A stretch of DNA of 64,000 nucleotides. Source: Methylovirgula sp. HY1 (GTDB taxonomy: Bacteria; Pseudomonadota; Alphaproteobacteria; Rhizobiales; Beijerinckiaceae). Where the stretch lies: NCBI RefSeq assembly GCF_019343105.1, contig NZ_CP073764.1, positions 1,550,001 to 1,614,000 of the forward strand, given 5' to 3'. Of the stretch, positions 47,894 to 57,467 are shown one piece after another. The stretch's first letter is position 1, and every line of letters starts with the position of its first letter. Under the pieces are notes generated by a model. The model was not told where the DNA came from. It did no database searches and worked only from the letters and a program-made list of their open reading frames with translations. The position numbers and the translations under genes were made by a program.

Positions 47894-48628
47894 CTAGCTA
47901 TAGGAGCGGATGAGGCTGCCGATCAGCATGTTCCAGCCGTCGATGAGAATGAAAAACATGATTTTGATCGGAAGAGAAATGACCGATGGGGGAAGCATCA
48001 TCATGCCCATGGACATGGTGATCGTCGAAACGATCATGTCGATGACAAGGAAAGGCATAGCAATCAAAAAGCCCATCTCGAAGCCGCGCCGAAGTTCCGA
48101 GATCATAAATGCGGGGATGAGAATCCGCATATCGACTTCGGCGCCCGGCTTCAACTTGATATCCGGCGGCGCGAGATCGGCAAAAAGCTTCAGATCCTTG
48201 TCGCGCACTTGCTTCAGCATGAAGAGGCGGAAAGGCTCGATGATCTTCGGAAACGCCTGCTGCTCCGTCATACTACTGTCCATCAGCGGCTTCACGCCAT
48301 CTTGCCAGGACCGATCGAAGGTTGGCGCCATCACGTAAAAGGTCATGAACAAAGCGAGGCTGATGAGGACGAGATTGGCCGGCGTGCTCTGCAAGCCGAG
48401 ACCAGAACGCAAAAAAGATAGAGCAACGATGAATCGCGTGAAGCTCGTGACCATGATCAGAAGGCCGGGCGCGACCGACAGCACGGTGAGCAAGGCTATG
48501 AGCTGGATGATACGGGCGGCAGAGCTTCCGGCCCCCTGCGGAATCAGGGCATTGAGATCCGGCGCCTGCGCCAACGCAGTGCTCGTCGCAACGATCAGAA
48601 AAACACTAGCGAGAACCAGTCTTTTCAC
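47894..48628 (-). CDS. fliP: Flagellar export gate protein FliP
   Basis: A 244-residue export-gate protein. A cleavable signal (LVLASVFLIVATSTALAQA) precedes LIALLTVLSVAPGLLIMVTS, FTRFIVALSFLRSGLGLQ and the FQIGF-like GFEMGFLIAMPFLVIDMIVS region. The start codon is GTG, overlapping the fliL stop (GTGA). Confidence 0.96.
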   Translation of the reverse strand: MKRLVLASVFLIVATSTALAQAPDLNALIPQGAGSSAARIIQLIALLTVLSVAPGLLIMVTSFTRFIVALSFLRSGLGLQSTPANLVLISLALFMTFYVMAPTFDRSWQDGVKPLMDSSMTEQQAFPKIIEPFRLFMLKQVRDKDLKLFADLAPPDIKLKPGAEVDMRILIPAFMISELRRGFEMGFLIAMPFLVIDMIVSTITMSMGMMMLPPSVISLPIKIMFFILIDGWNMLIGSLIRSYS

Positions 48629-49092
48629 TGCACCACCAGGGTCTGGATGATGAGTTCGCGAACCCGCCCTTTGGAGCGGATGGATGCGCGCTCGTTAAGG
48701 TCTTCACGAAGATGCTCGAGCCCACTGGCGCCGCCGATCTGCGTCAAAGTCACGGTTTTCATATAGGCCAATATGTCGCCGGTGATCGTGGCGGCGAGCA
48801 TCTGCGGCTTCGCCACGTCCTTCTTGTCGTAGACAATCGCCGTCTGCAATCGGACCCAAGCGGTGCTTGGGTCGGCGAGATTGGTGATAACGGGCGGCAA
48901 ATCGAGCACGCTAGCATCGGCCCCATATCGAGGAGCGGCACCTTTATCGACATCCGTCACATGCGGTTGCTCAACACTTTTCAAGCGCGCCGCGAGCTGG
49001 ATTCCGAACAGGCCACCAATAGCGACGGCGAGAACCGTCAGGCCAAGCATTGCCAGAATCCAGCTCTTCATAGGCAGATTCGCGCCGGACAT
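48625..49092 (-). CDS. fliL: Flagellar basal-body protein FliL
   Basis: A 155-residue protein with one N-terminal membrane helix (ILAMLGLTVLAVAIGGLFGI) and a periplasmic domain with LPPVITNLADPSTAWVRLQT and RVRELIIQTLVVQ, the FliL pattern. FliL surrounds stator units and supports torque. It overlaps fliP. Confidence 0.88.
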   Translation of the reverse strand: MSGANLPMKSWILAMLGLTVLAVAIGGLFGIQLAARLKSVEQPHVTDVDKGAAPRYGADASVLDLPPVITNLADPSTAWVRLQTAIVYDKKDVAKPQMLAATITGDILAYMKTVTLTQIGGASGLEHLREDLNERASIRSKGRVRELIIQTLVVQ

Positions 49093-49281
49093 TCAGACAT
49101 GCGCCCCGTCATTGGCCAAACGCCTGCAGATTGAAAAGAGTGCCGCTTTGGCGCTTGCCCCAATCTTCGCAACCCCATTCCCGAAGGCATGCTTGACAGC
49201 CTCATCACCGAATTCTCTCGGCACGGCCAGCCACGAAGTCGAAAGCATCCCACCGGCCTTTGGCCGCTTGCCCACCGGCAT
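49093..49281 (-). CDS. Possible small gene between flgH and fliL
   Basis: A 62-codon frame whose ATG is 8 bp after the flgH stop and whose TGA directly abuts the fliL ATG. It has fairly GC-rich third positions, and its spacing is operon-like. The product (MPVGKRPKAGGML to CRRLANDGAHV) is basic, without signal or membrane segment, and is not recognised. It may be spurious. Confidence 0.3.
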   Translation of the reverse strand: MPVGKRPKAGGMLSTSWLAVPREFGDEAVKHAFGNGVAKIGASAKAALFSICRRLANDGAHV

Positions 49282-49288
49282 GCCGCAA

Positions 49289-49990
49289 CTACATCGGTTT
49301 CATTCGATCCCACAGCTGCTGACCGTAGCTTGGCTGCTGCACTTCCATGATTCGGCCTCGGCCGCCATAGGAAATGCGCGCCTCCGCGATCTTGTCATAG
49401 GAAATCGTATTATTACGCGAGATATCGATCGGCCTGATGATCCCGGCGACATTCAACAAGCGCAGCTCGTAATTGACCCGCACCTCCTGCGAGCCGCTGA
49501 TGATGAGATTGCCGTTCGGCAGCACATCGGTAACGACGGCAGCAACCGACAATTTGATGTTCTCGGAACGGTCGATCGATCCCTGCCCCTGCGCGTTCGA
49601 AGAAGAGGTGAGATCGCTCTGCGGGTTCCATTGCGTCATCGCAGTGCTTTGCTGGTTGGTAAAATTGATACCACCCTTGATCTCAGAATTCTGAGCCCGG
49701 TCCGTCGTATTGCCAAATGTCGCTTTGTCGTTGATCGCGATGAGAACAGTGATGACGTCGCCAATCTTGGTCGCGCGCTGATCGCTGAAAAGATCGGTGC
49801 GGCTACCATTCCACAAGGATTGGCTTTGCGCGGGAGCCTGCGCGACGAACAAAGCCGCAGCGGTCGGACGCACATTGGCACTGAGGCCGCTGCCTACCGA
49901 GCTCATGCGTGGCGGCCGCATAATCTCGGTCACATCGCCGGCGCAGCCGGCGAGCAGCAAGAAAATCGGAACCGCGGCCAGAACTTTCAT
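49289..49990 (-). CDS. flgH: Flagellar L-ring protein FlgH
   Basis: A 233-residue lipoprotein of the outer-membrane ring. The start MKVLAAVPIFLLLAGCAG gives a lipobox (LLAGC). SLWNGSRTDLFSDQRATKIG, DVITVLIAINDKATFGN and NGNLIISGSQEVRVNYE are diagnostic. It starts one base after the motE stop. Confidence 0.95.
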   Translation of the reverse strand: MKVLAAVPIFLLLAGCAGDVTEIMRPPRMSSVGSGLSANVRPTAAALFVAQAPAQSQSLWNGSRTDLFSDQRATKIGDVITVLIAINDKATFGNTTDRAQNSEIKGGINFTNQQSTAMTQWNPQSDLTSSSNAQGQGSIDRSENIKLSVAAVVTDVLPNGNLIISGSQEVRVNYELRLLNVAGIIRPIDISRNNTISYDKIAEARISYGGRGRIMEVQQPSYGQQLWDRMKPM

Positions 49991-49991
49991 C

Positions 49992-50837
49992 TCAGGATTT
50001 CTTTCCGTCAGCGGGAATAGGTGGACCGAGCATCGCATTGGCGATGCGCGCGGCGCGGCCCGGATCCATTTCGGCAAGAATCGCGCTTGCGACCCGGGAA
50101 TTGAGCTTGGTGAGGAGCGATGCGGCCATCACCTCGTCCATGACCGAAAGTTGCGCCGCGGCCGCATCCGGCCGCATACGCGAATAAATGGCCACGATAT
50201 CCTTCCTTGCCTCCTGCATCGCCTCATCATGCTTGTGGAGCCAATCTTCGTACTCGGCCCGCTTCGCTTCGAGCTCGGCGATCCGCTGCCGCAACCTTGT
50301 TGTGAGTTCGGTCAATTTGGCCGCCTGCCAGGCGATGCGCGCATTCGCAGCGGCATTCGCCGTATTGACGCAAAACTGGCGAACCTCGCGCGGCAGCGAA
50401 GCGAGTTCCCGCGCCTTACGCTTCGCGGCCGCCGCGGACATTTCCTTGGCCTTGCTTGCGCGTTGCGCGTGGTCATTTTTCCCTGCCGCCGCACCACCGC
50501 CACCCGCAGGCGTACCGGATGATTGCGCCGCAGGTGATTGCGCCGCCGGCACCTGAGCCGCCGCCGGCGGTCCGGCTATGTCGGCCTGCGTCGGCGCCGG
50601 ATTGACGAGCGCGGCAAATCGATGAGGCATCTTACGATCTGTCGCTACGGCGCCAGCCTTTCGGTCCGCCGCACGCCTCGCCCGGGCCCGGCTGGCAGAC
50701 CCATGCGGATGAAGATCGAGCGCTCCGTTAGCGGCCTGCTGCGCGTCTTCACCCGCCCACGACGGCTGCGAAACCATCAGGCACGCAGCCGGGCCGACAG
50801 CGATGAAGACCAACAAAGAGAACGAAACTTTCCGCAT
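49992..50837 (-). CDS. motE: Flagellar motility protein MotE
   Basis: About 281 residues with a signal peptide (VSFSLLVFIAVGPAACLMVS). An Ala/Pro/Gly-rich region leads to a coiled coil (LTTRLRQRIAELEAKRAEYE) and a C-terminal MgtE-N-like helix bundle (AAAQLSVMDEVMAASLLTKL, ASAILAEMDPGRAARIANAM). This is the layout of MotE, the periplasmic chaperone that targets MotC in Sinorhizobium. It is between flgI and flgH. Confidence 0.85.
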   Translation of the reverse strand: MRKVSFSLLVFIAVGPAACLMVSQPSWAGEDAQQAANGALDLHPHGSASRARARRAADRKAGAVATDRKMPHRFAALVNPAPTQADIAGPPAAAQVPAAQSPAAQSSGTPAGGGGAAAGKNDHAQRASKAKEMSAAAAKRKARELASLPREVRQFCVNTANAAANARIAWQAAKLTELTTRLRQRIAELEAKRAEYEDWLHKHDEAMQEARKDIVAIYSRMRPDAAAAQLSVMDEVMAASLLTKLNSRVASAILAEMDPGRAARIANAMLGPPIPADGKKS

Positions 50838-50991
50838 GTCCCGTATCCTCGGAACCACCTCGTGCCACCATGGCAACCGCAGACACGGGCAACACAAGAT
50901 TGCGCTTTCAAACGCAAAGCGATCCGCCTCCAGATCGCCTCGCGACACTGCACGCAGAAACTTGCGCCGACCTGATGGCCGACGCCGCTAT

Positions 50992-52092
50992 TCACTCAAC
51001 GACGAGATCAGCCTGCAGCGCACCAGCGGTTTTGATCGCCTGCAAGATGGCGATAATGCCGGAGGGGCGCAAACCTACTTGGTTGAGTCCGGCAACGAGA
51101 GTACGCAAATTAGCGCCATGTACGATCGCTATATGACCACCTTGCCTGGCGACATCGACTTGCGTCTGTGGTGTGACAACCGTCCGCCCCCGCGAGAAGG
51201 GCGCCGGCTGCGAAACATTCGGCATCTCTGTGACACGTACGGTAATGTTGCCGTAAGTGACGCCAACGGTGGATATCTGAACATCCTGGCCGATCACAAC
51301 AGTGCCGCTGCGGGCGTCGATGACCACGCGCGCCGGCATGTCCGGCTCGACCAGCAACTCGCCGATCTCGGCCATAAAGCGTGCCGCCCCTATCTGCGCC
51401 GGCTTGGCGAGAGAGATCGAGCGCTGATCCTGTTCGTGGGCGCTGCGCATTCCGAAATTTGCAACCGTAAAGGCATTGATCGCGTCGACGATGCGCACCG
51501 CCGTGTTGAAATCTGGATTGCGCAATTCGAGCGTGAGCGGACCGATGTCGCGAAATCCGCCAGGCAGCGCGCGTTCGACGAGCGCACCATTGGGAATGCG
51601 TCCCGCCGTCGGCACATTTTGAGTGACGCTTTGTGCCTGCCCCTGCGCGGAAAAGCCGGAGACGCTCACCTGTCCCTGGGCCAGCGCATAAGTCTGACCA
51701 TCCACGCCGGTCAAGGATGTCAGAATCAAAGTGCCGCCCATCAACGATGTCGCATCGCCGAGGGAGGAGACATTCACATCGATTCGGGTCCCCGGCGTCA
51801 CGAAGGGCGGCAGTTCCGCCGTAACAATGACTGCCGCGACATTCAGCGTGCGCGTATTGGCGTTACCGCGCACATTGACGCCGAGCCGATCGAGCATCGA
51901 TTGCAGCGCCTGCTGCGTAAAGGTGGCGTTGCGCAACGTGTCGCCGGTATTCTGCAGACCGACGACGAGGCCATAACCGACAAGCTGATTATCCCTGACC
52001 CCCTGTAGCGTCGCTATGTCCTTAATGCGCACGACCGCATGAGCGGCGACACTTGTCAGACACAACAGGAAAACCAGCACAAGGCGCAGCAT
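50992..52092 (-). CDS. flgI: Flagellar P-ring protein FlgI
   Basis: A 366-residue periplasmic ring protein with signal peptide (LVLVFLLCLTSVAAHA). VRIKDIATLQGVRDNQLVGY, LVVGLQNTGDTLRNATFTQQ and VGLRPSGIIAILQAIKTAGA are diagnostic. It overlaps the flgA stop by one base. Confidence 0.97.
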   Translation of the reverse strand: MLRLVLVFLLCLTSVAAHAVVRIKDIATLQGVRDNQLVGYGLVVGLQNTGDTLRNATFTQQALQSMLDRLGVNVRGNANTRTLNVAAVIVTAELPPFVTPGTRIDVNVSSLGDATSLMGGTLILTSLTGVDGQTYALAQGQVSVSGFSAQGQAQSVTQNVPTAGRIPNGALVERALPGGFRDIGPLTLELRNPDFNTAVRIVDAINAFTVANFGMRSAHEQDQRSISLAKPAQIGAARFMAEIGELLVEPDMPARVVIDARSGTVVIGQDVQISTVGVTYGNITVRVTEMPNVSQPAPFSRGRTVVTPQTQVDVARQGGHIAIVHGANLRTLVAGLNQVGLRPSGIIAILQAIKTAGALQADLVVE

Positions 52093-52574
52093 CAGCCGCC
52101 AACCCGCACGGATCCATCGGCCTGGACAATGCCCGATATGGTCGTCCCGCTATCGGGATTGCGCACCGAGATCACCTGACCGATACGACCCGTTTGCAAC
52201 GCGATGCAATAGGTCTGGATATACAAACCGTCTTGACTGAAGACGACCCTGACCTTCTGGCCGTTGGTAACCGCATTCGGATCGGTCACCGCATTAACCG
52301 GGATCGGCGCGCCGGGCAGCAAAGTTCGACGCGCCAATTTGCCGACGAGCGCCAAACGCGAGTCGATCACGTTGCCGCGCAGTATCTGTTCATTGTCAGC
52401 AAAATGACGATCCACCAGATATCTATTCCGGATCCTGTCGCCGGGGTAGATCGTAATCGCCGGCACAGGCAGAACATGCGTAGGCGCCGCAGCGAGAGGC
52501 GCGACGCACATGACGACTGCGACGACATCGAGGAATGCGGCGCGCAGCAAGGAGAACAATGCGCCTTTCGCCAT
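52092..52574 (-). CDS. flgA: P-ring assembly chaperone FlgA
   Basis: A 160-residue secreted protein with SAF/FlgA-type motifs: TIYPGDRIRNRYLVDRHF, LARRTLLPGAPIPVNAV, KVRVVFSQDGLYIQTYCIAL and ISVRNPDSGTTISGIV. It helps the P ring assemble in the periplasm. It overlaps flgG and flgI by one base on each side. Confidence 0.92.
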   Translation of the reverse strand: MAKGALFSLLRAAFLDVVAVVMCVAPLAAAPTHVLPVPAITIYPGDRIRNRYLVDRHFADNEQILRGNVIDSRLALVGKLARRTLLPGAPIPVNAVTDPNAVTNGQKVRVVFSQDGLYIQTYCIALQTGRIGQVISVRNPDSGTTISGIVQADGSVRVGG

Positions 52575-53368
52575 TACGCCCCCAAATTCTTGGTCACCAC
52601 CTGCGCCATTTGATCCGCGGCGGTCAACACCTTAGAGTTCATCTCATAGGCACGCTGAGCGGTAATCAGATCGGTGATTTCCTTCACCGGATCGACGTTC
52701 GAGGCTTCGAGATAGCCTTGTTCGACGATCGCGAAGCCGGGATCGCCCGGCACACCGGCAACCGGCTGCCCAGAAGCCTCGGTCTGCTGAAAGAGATTGC
52801 TGCCCAGAGGAGCGAGACCGCCGGGATTCGGAAAGTTCGCCAAGCTCAATTGGCCGACCTGCTGCGGCGTCGTCTGGTTGGCCAATGTGACGGAGACGAT
52901 GCCCGACTGGCTGACCGCAATATTCACCGCATTGGTCGGGATGGTCATTGTCGGATTGACGAGATAGCCGTCCTGAGTGACCAGCTGACCATTGTTGTTC
53001 GTCGAAAAAGAGCCCGCACGCGTATAAAGCGTATTGCCATTCGGCCCCGTGATCTGGAAAAACCCATTGCCGTTGAGCGCAAGGTCGAGGCTATTGCCCG
53101 TATTCGTCAAAGTGCCTTGGATCTGCAGGTTGCGCACGGCCGCCGTGCGGACACCGAGACCGACCAGCGCGCCCTCGGGGATCGGATTGTTCGAGCCTTG
53201 TGTGGAAACGCCGGGCAGACGGACTGCCTGATACATGAGATCGGTGAACTCAGCGCGCGAGCGCTTGAAACCCGTCGTGTTGATATTCGCTATATTATTG
53301 GCGATCACCTCGACATTCAGCTGCTGCGCTGCCATGCCCGTCGCCGCGACGGAAAGTATGTTGCTCAT
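52574..53368 (-). CDS. flgG: Flagellar distal rod protein FlgG
   Basis: A 264-residue rod subunit. The motif [20 protein letters not shown], the FlgG-specific [20 protein letters not shown] and the C-terminus [20 protein letters not shown] are clear. It lies 25 bp after fliE. Confidence 0.97.
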   Translation of the reverse strand: MSNILSVAATGMAAQQLNVEVIANNIANINTTGFKRSRAEFTDLMYQAVRLPGVSTQGSNNPIPEGALVGLGVRTAAVRNLQIQGTLTNTGNSLDLALNGNGFFQITGPNGNTLYTRAGSFSTNNNGQLVTQDGYLVNPTMTIPTNAVNIAVSQSGIVSVTLANQTTPQQVGQLSLANFPNPGGLAPLGSNLFQQTEASGQPVAGVPGDPGFAIVEQGYLEASNVDPVKEITDLITAQRAYEMNSKVLTAADQMAQVVTKNLGA

Positions 53369-53393
53369 CTCACGCCTTTCAAATCACCACTTT

Positions 53394-53714
53394 TCAGATC
53401 GCCATTCGGCTGACTTCTTGATAGGCCGATACAAGCTTGTCACGAATAGCAACGGCCGTCTGCAATGACTGCTGGGCATCGAGCACCGTCTGCACGACTT
53501 GCTGGACCGGCGTCTTACCTTCCATTCCCGAGATCGCGGCCGTCTCCCCTGCTTTCAGCTTGGTCATTGCATCATTAGAGACTTGCGCCAGCATGGCGCC
53601 GAAACTGTCCGGCGCACCATTGGCAGCGCCAGTTAAAACCCCAACGGCATTGCCGGCGACGTCACCGACCATCTGCGAAGCCACCGGGGCTATTAGCGAA
53701 AGCGCTGGAAGCAT
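53394..53714 (-). CDS. fliE: Flagellar basal-body adaptor FliE
   Basis: A 106-residue protein linking the MS ring to the rod. The C-terminal helix VVQTVLDAQQSLQTAVAIRD and KLVSAYQEVSRMAI is diagnostic. It overlaps the flgC stop by one base. Confidence 0.93.
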   Translation of the reverse strand: MLPALSLIAPVASQMVGDVAGNAVGVLTGAANGAPDSFGAMLAQVSNDAMTKLKAGETAAISGMEGKTPVQQVVQTVLDAQQSLQTAVAIRDKLVSAYQEVSRMAI

Positions 53715-54133
53715 TAGGAATTCCTCAAAAGATCGACGGTCATGGAATAGAGTGAACGCCCTTGCTTGATCACCTCGAGATTGGCCTCGTAAGACAGATT
53801 TGCCTCCCGCATATCTGTCATTTCGGTGATGAGATTGACATTGGGCATCTTGACGAAGCCGCGACCATCGGCAGCCGGATTGCCGGGATCATACTCGACG
53901 TTGAAAGGAGTCGAGTCGACACCGATATCCCGGACCTTGACGAGACCAACTCCCGACGCTTGGTCCAACGTCGACTCGAAACTGATGGTCTTGCGCGCAT
54001 AAGGATTACCCCCGGGCGTCGCCGAGGTCGAATGGGCATTCGCCATATTTTCGGACACGACACGCAGCCGCGCAGACTGCGCCTGCAGTCCAGACGCCGC
54101 GACATCGAGCGATGCTGCAATAGGATCAATCAT
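53714..54133 (-). CDS. flgC: Flagellar proximal rod protein FlgC
   Basis: A 139-residue rod protein: [33 protein letters not shown], and the FlgC C-terminus [20 protein letters not shown]. It overlaps the flgB stop by 4 bp. Confidence 0.95.
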   Translation of the reverse strand: MIDPIAASLDVAASGLQAQSARLRVVSENMANAHSTSATPGGNPYARKTISFESTLDQASGVGLVKVRDIGVDSTPFNVEYDPGNPAADGRGFVKMPNVNLITEMTDMREANLSYEANLEVIKQGRSLYSMTVDLLRNS

Positions 54134-54528
54134 GGTGGCCCCTTCACGCTCGTCGCCAGCATCCGATTAAAAATGGTGGTGAGCTGCGTATTCAACGAAT
54201 AATCGCGATTGATCTCGTCGGACTTGAGCATTTCCTGCTCCAAGCTGACGGAATTGCCCGAATAGGTCACCTCCCACGGCGTCGTCTCTTTCGACGAAAT
54301 TGCCGCGAGATCGAAGAGATTCTGCGACAGGTCGTTGGCATGCGTAACGGCCATCTGCAATCCCGCGGAATCGTAAACCGCACTGAAGGGCGCCACGTCC
54401 ACCGCCTTGTAGCCGGGCGTATTTGCGTTGGCGACATTCTCAGCGACGGCCGCCTGACGAATTGCCAGGTAGCGCGTCTGCGTCGCCGCGAGACTGAAAA
54501 GATAGAGAGGCTCCACGATCACACTCAC
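54130..54528 (-). CDS. flgB: Flagellar proximal rod protein FlgB
   Basis: A 132-residue rod protein: [33 protein letters not shown] and the C-terminal [20 protein letters not shown]. The start is GTG. It heads the flgB-flgC-fliE-flgG-flgA-flgI run, after a gap containing repeats. Confidence 0.94.
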   Translation of the reverse strand: MSVIVEPLYLFSLAATQTRYLAIRQAAVAENVANANTPGYKAVDVAPFSAVYDSAGLQMAVTHANDLSQNLFDLAAISSKETTPWEVTYSGNSVSLEQEMLKSDEINRDYSLNTQLTTIFNRMLATSVKGPP

Positions 54529-54876
54529 GACACGGATACTTAATTCAGTTTTTAAAATCGAATTCTTGCCCGAGGCTGTTCGGCACGACCGACGCCGGGC
54601 ACGCCGGTGTGTTCTAGAAAATTTATTGAAATTTCAGGAGGTTCAGAGCCCAATGGCGCCGATGTCTTATCGCTGAAAACAGCGCTGGCAGAGTGATTTT
54701 GAACATTTTTGCTCGATGGAATCATTCGATTCGATCGAAAAACGCGCCAAATCCATCAACGTTTCTGGAACATGCCCCAGCTTATTGATTTGCAGCGTTT
54801 TTCTCTCCATCGGGTGAATTCACCCGATCGGAAAACGCTCTAGACGCATGCAAGCCGGCTTATCGAGGACAAGCCG
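54529..54876. other. Gene-free interval with repeats upstream of flgB
   Basis: About 350 bp without a credible gene. It holds inverted copies of the hairpin repeat in its right half and presumably the promoter of the flgB operon in the left half (near 54.53-54.69 kb). No specific promoter motif could be assigned. Confidence 0.6.
54700..54843. repeat. Hairpin repeat R7, head-to-head copies
   Basis: The right copy reads, on the minus strand, CTAGAGCGTTTTCCGATCGG, arms GATCGGGTG/CACCCGATG, then AAATCAATAAGCTGGGGCATG. The left copy runs the other way and is degenerate (arms TGGAATCATTCGA and TCGATCGAAAAACGCG). The two meet at the GGAACATG tail. Confidence 0.65.
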
Positions 54877-55314
54877 TCAGCAATCCGACGTGGCAAGCCT
54901 AGCATCGGCGATCGCGGCAATGAGGTGCTGCGTATCCACTTCTGGATCACACGAAGGCGTATCGAAACTTATAGAGGAAATAGAGACGGCCGCGTGGCAG
55001 GCGCGCAGCACCAGATTAAACGAGACCGAAACCTCCCGATGCCGAAAATCCATCCCGAGAAAAATCGCCGGCGGGCGATCCCATTCGAGCTCATAATCGG
55101 CCGCGCAACCGTAAGACAATGTTCCGTGCTTGAAATAGAGCTCCATCGAGGAATTGACGATGTCTCTGATATTGCCGAATTGCTCGAGCCGGATGAACGA
55201 AATGAAATCCGCGACATTGATCAGCCGCAGTTCAGCGGCAACGGCGCCTATGCCATCGGCAATCGCCTTGGCCTGGAGGGCGGAATGGTCGTCGCATGAC
55301 TCGTCGAGCGACAT
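54877..55314 (-). CDS. Uncharacterised protein in the flhB-flgB gap
   Basis: A 145-residue soluble protein with no signal peptide or membrane segment. The sequence runs through ADFISFIRLEQFGNIRDIVN, LYFKHGTLSYGCAADYELEW and PPAIFLGMDFRHREVSVSFN, giving a mixed alpha/beta pattern. I do not recognise the family. It starts 10 bp after flhB, so it should be translated with fliN-fliG-flhB; a flagellar accessory role is inferred from this alone. Confidence 0.65.
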   Translation of the reverse strand: MSLDESCDDHSALQAKAIADGIGAVAAELRLINVADFISFIRLEQFGNIRDIVNSSMELYFKHGTLSYGCAADYELEWDRPPAIFLGMDFRHREVSVSFNLVLRACHAAVSISSISFDTPSCDPEVDTQHLIAAIADARLATSDC

Positions 55315-55324
55315 GGAAGGGGCC

Positions 55325-56407
55325 TCAACTGGCTATGCCGCGCCGCGGCTCATGTTTCTGGAGGAAATGTATCAATTCGGCAACGGCCCGATAAAATTCG
55401 GGTGGAATCATTCGATCGATCTCAACATTATCGTACATGGACCTTGCGAGAGCCTTATCTTCGATGATCGGAATATTGTGCTCGTTGGCGACCTGGCGGA
55501 TTCGCAAAGCAAGGATATCTTTGCCCTTAGCCAGGACGCGCGGCGCGCCACCCTCCTCGCGAACATAACGCATTGCGATTGCGTAATGCGTCGGATTGGC
55601 GACCACGAGTGTCGCTTTCGCGACGGCAGCGAGCATGCTGCGACGCCGGCGATCCAGCGCCAGCGAGCGCATACGAGACTTCACCAAGGGGTCGCCCTCC
55701 ATCTGCTTCTGCTCGTCCTTGATCTCCTGTCGCGTCATTTGAAGCTCTTGGCGCCAATGGATACGCGACCAGACCAGATCAATGGCCACCAGAAGCAAGA
55801 TCGCTATCGCGATGCCAGAAATGAAGCGCGTCGCGAGACCTGCGATGAGAGCCGGAATTGCCTCGGGATCGACGAACATCGCATTGGTGAACTGGCTTCG
55901 ATCAATGTCGATCAAGCCGAAAATCACCAGACTGACGGCCAGAAACTTAGCGAAGCTCTTGAGAAACTCCACCTGCCCCGGCAAGCCAAAGATGCGATGC
56001 CATCCCTCTATGGGCGAGACACGGGAAAAGTCCGGGCGCAGCCGCTGGAAAACGATGCGCGGCGCGTTCTGAGCCACTGACGCGGCAACACCAGCGCCCA
56101 TGAGAATGAGCAGAACCGGAATGAGCAGCGGCGTCGTCGCCATCAACAGCGACGTGCACAATGCCACGGCATCGGCGCCATTACGGAGCGGCCATTCATT
56201 CGCCTGATCGAGCAAATGCGCCAGCGCAGACGCGATCTTGGAAGAACCGTCGTTGAGAAAAAAAGCCATAATCAACAACAGGCCGCCCATGAAGGCAAAA
56301 ATCGTGACCTCGCGCGAGACCGGCACATTGCCGCCCTCCACCGCGTCATGAATCTTCTTCTCCGTCGGCTGTTCGGTCTTACTGTCCCTGTCGGGCTTCT
56401 CCGCCAT
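55325..56407 (-). CDS. flhB: Flagellar export switch protein FlhB
   Basis: A 360-residue export protein that switches substrate class. Four membrane helices in the first half are followed by the cytoplasmic domain with the autocleavage motif N-P-T-H at residues 271-274 (VVANPTHYAIAMRY) and the conserved RVLAKGKDILALRIRQVANE and NIPIIEDKALARSMYD. It follows fliG by 17 bp. Confidence 0.97.
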   Translation of the reverse strand: MAEKPDRDSKTEQPTEKKIHDAVEGGNVPVSREVTIFAFMGGLLLIMAFFLNDGSSKIASALAHLLDQANEWPLRNGADAVALCTSLLMATTPLLIPVLLILMGAGVAASVAQNAPRIVFQRLRPDFSRVSPIEGWHRIFGLPGQVEFLKSFAKFLAVSLVIFGLIDIDRSQFTNAMFVDPEAIPALIAGLATRFISGIAIAILLLVAIDLVWSRIHWRQELQMTRQEIKDEQKQMEGDPLVKSRMRSLALDRRRRSMLAAVAKATLVVANPTHYAIAMRYVREEGGAPRVLAKGKDILALRIRQVANEHNIPIIEDKALARSMYDNVEIDRMIPPEFYRAVAELIHFLQKHEPRRGIAS

Positions 56408-56424
56408 GACCGCTGCCTATTCCG

Positions 56425-57465
56425 TCACACCACATCGTCGTCGTCATCGGCAGAGTTGAGTTCAATTTCGCCGCGCTCGGACATTTCAAGTGCAAGCTCG
56501 GCAATCGACCGACGCGCTTTGACAACGTCGCGATGCGCGGCCGGTCCGGCATTCGCGAGTTCGCCCTCGACCATGCGACGCGACCGGGTCGATAGTGTCG
56601 ACAGAATCGCATCCCGGAAGGCCGGATCGGTTCCCTTCAAAGCCAGCACGACCCGCTCGGTCGGAACCTGGTCGAACAGAATCATGCGCGCGCGCGGCTG
56701 CAACTTGATGATATCGTCGAAGGTAAAGAGAAGACCGCGCAAGGTCTCGGCTGCTTTCGGCCGCACCTCGGCAAGACTCTGAAGCACGTCTTCCATCTGC
56801 TCGCGCTCCATCTTGTTGATGATGTCGGCCATGCGCGAATTATGGACCGCGCGGTTGTTGCGCGAAACATTCACGAGCAAATCGTCTTGCAACGTGCTTT
56901 CAAGAATGCGCATGACCGGCTCCATCACGAGCGCGATCCCGACCATGCGCCGCATCAATTCATTGCGCAAATCCCGCGGCAATTGCGCCATCACTTTCGC
57001 GGCGCAAGCCGGCGTCACCTTCGAAAGGATCAAGGCGGCGGTCTGAGGATGCTCCTTGACCAAATAACTGGCAAAGAGATTTTCCGAGACTCCCGAAAGA
57101 CGCTGCCAAATCGATTCATTTGAATTGCCGGTGACATCCGACATGATCTCGGCGATCTCTTCCGGCGAAAGAATGCCAGAGAGAAGATTCTCCGCGTCAT
57201 TAGCGGAAATCATAAGGCCTGTGCCATGCGCGAACTGGCCGGCAAAATCCTCGATCATATCTTCGAGTTGCGGCATAGGCACGACACCGAGATCGGCGAT
57301 GGATCTCGTGACGTGACGCAACTCCTCCTGATCGAAATGCTTCAGAAGCCGACTCGCCAAGGGTTTACCCATAGCGAGCAGCAACGCCGCGACCTTTTCC
57401 GGTCCACTCAACGGCTTGCGGCCCGCGGGCTCGGGAGGCGAAGCGGCGGGAGCGCTAAGAGCCAT
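56425..57465 (-). CDS. fliG: Flagellar motor switch protein FliG
   Basis: A 346-residue C-ring protein that contacts the stator. Armadillo-like motifs are clear (EHPQTAALILSKVTPACAAK, QLPRDLRNELMRRMVG), and the C-terminal torque helix has FDDIIKLQPRARMILFDQVP and ALKGTDPAFRDAILSTLSTR with charged residues. It is 2 bp after fliN. Confidence 0.96.
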   Translation of the reverse strand: MALSAPAASPPEPAGRKPLSGPEKVAALLLAMGKPLASRLLKHFDQEELRHVTRSIADLGVVPMPQLEDMIEDFAGQFAHGTGLMISANDAENLLSGILSPEEIAEIMSDVTGNSNESIWQRLSGVSENLFASYLVKEHPQTAALILSKVTPACAAKVMAQLPRDLRNELMRRMVGIALVMEPVMRILESTLQDDLLVNVSRNNRAVHNSRMADIINKMEREQMEDVLQSLAEVRPKAAETLRGLLFTFDDIIKLQPRARMILFDQVPTERVVLALKGTDPAFRDAILSTLSTRSRRMVEGELANAGPAAHRDVVKARRSIAELALEMSERGEIELNSADDDDDVV

Positions 57466-57467
57466 AT

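Noticed and set aside
49068-49313. An 81-codon frame across the flgH-fliL junction
   Set aside because: It overlaps both flanking genes and is less consistent with operon spacing than the 62-codon frame in the same gap.
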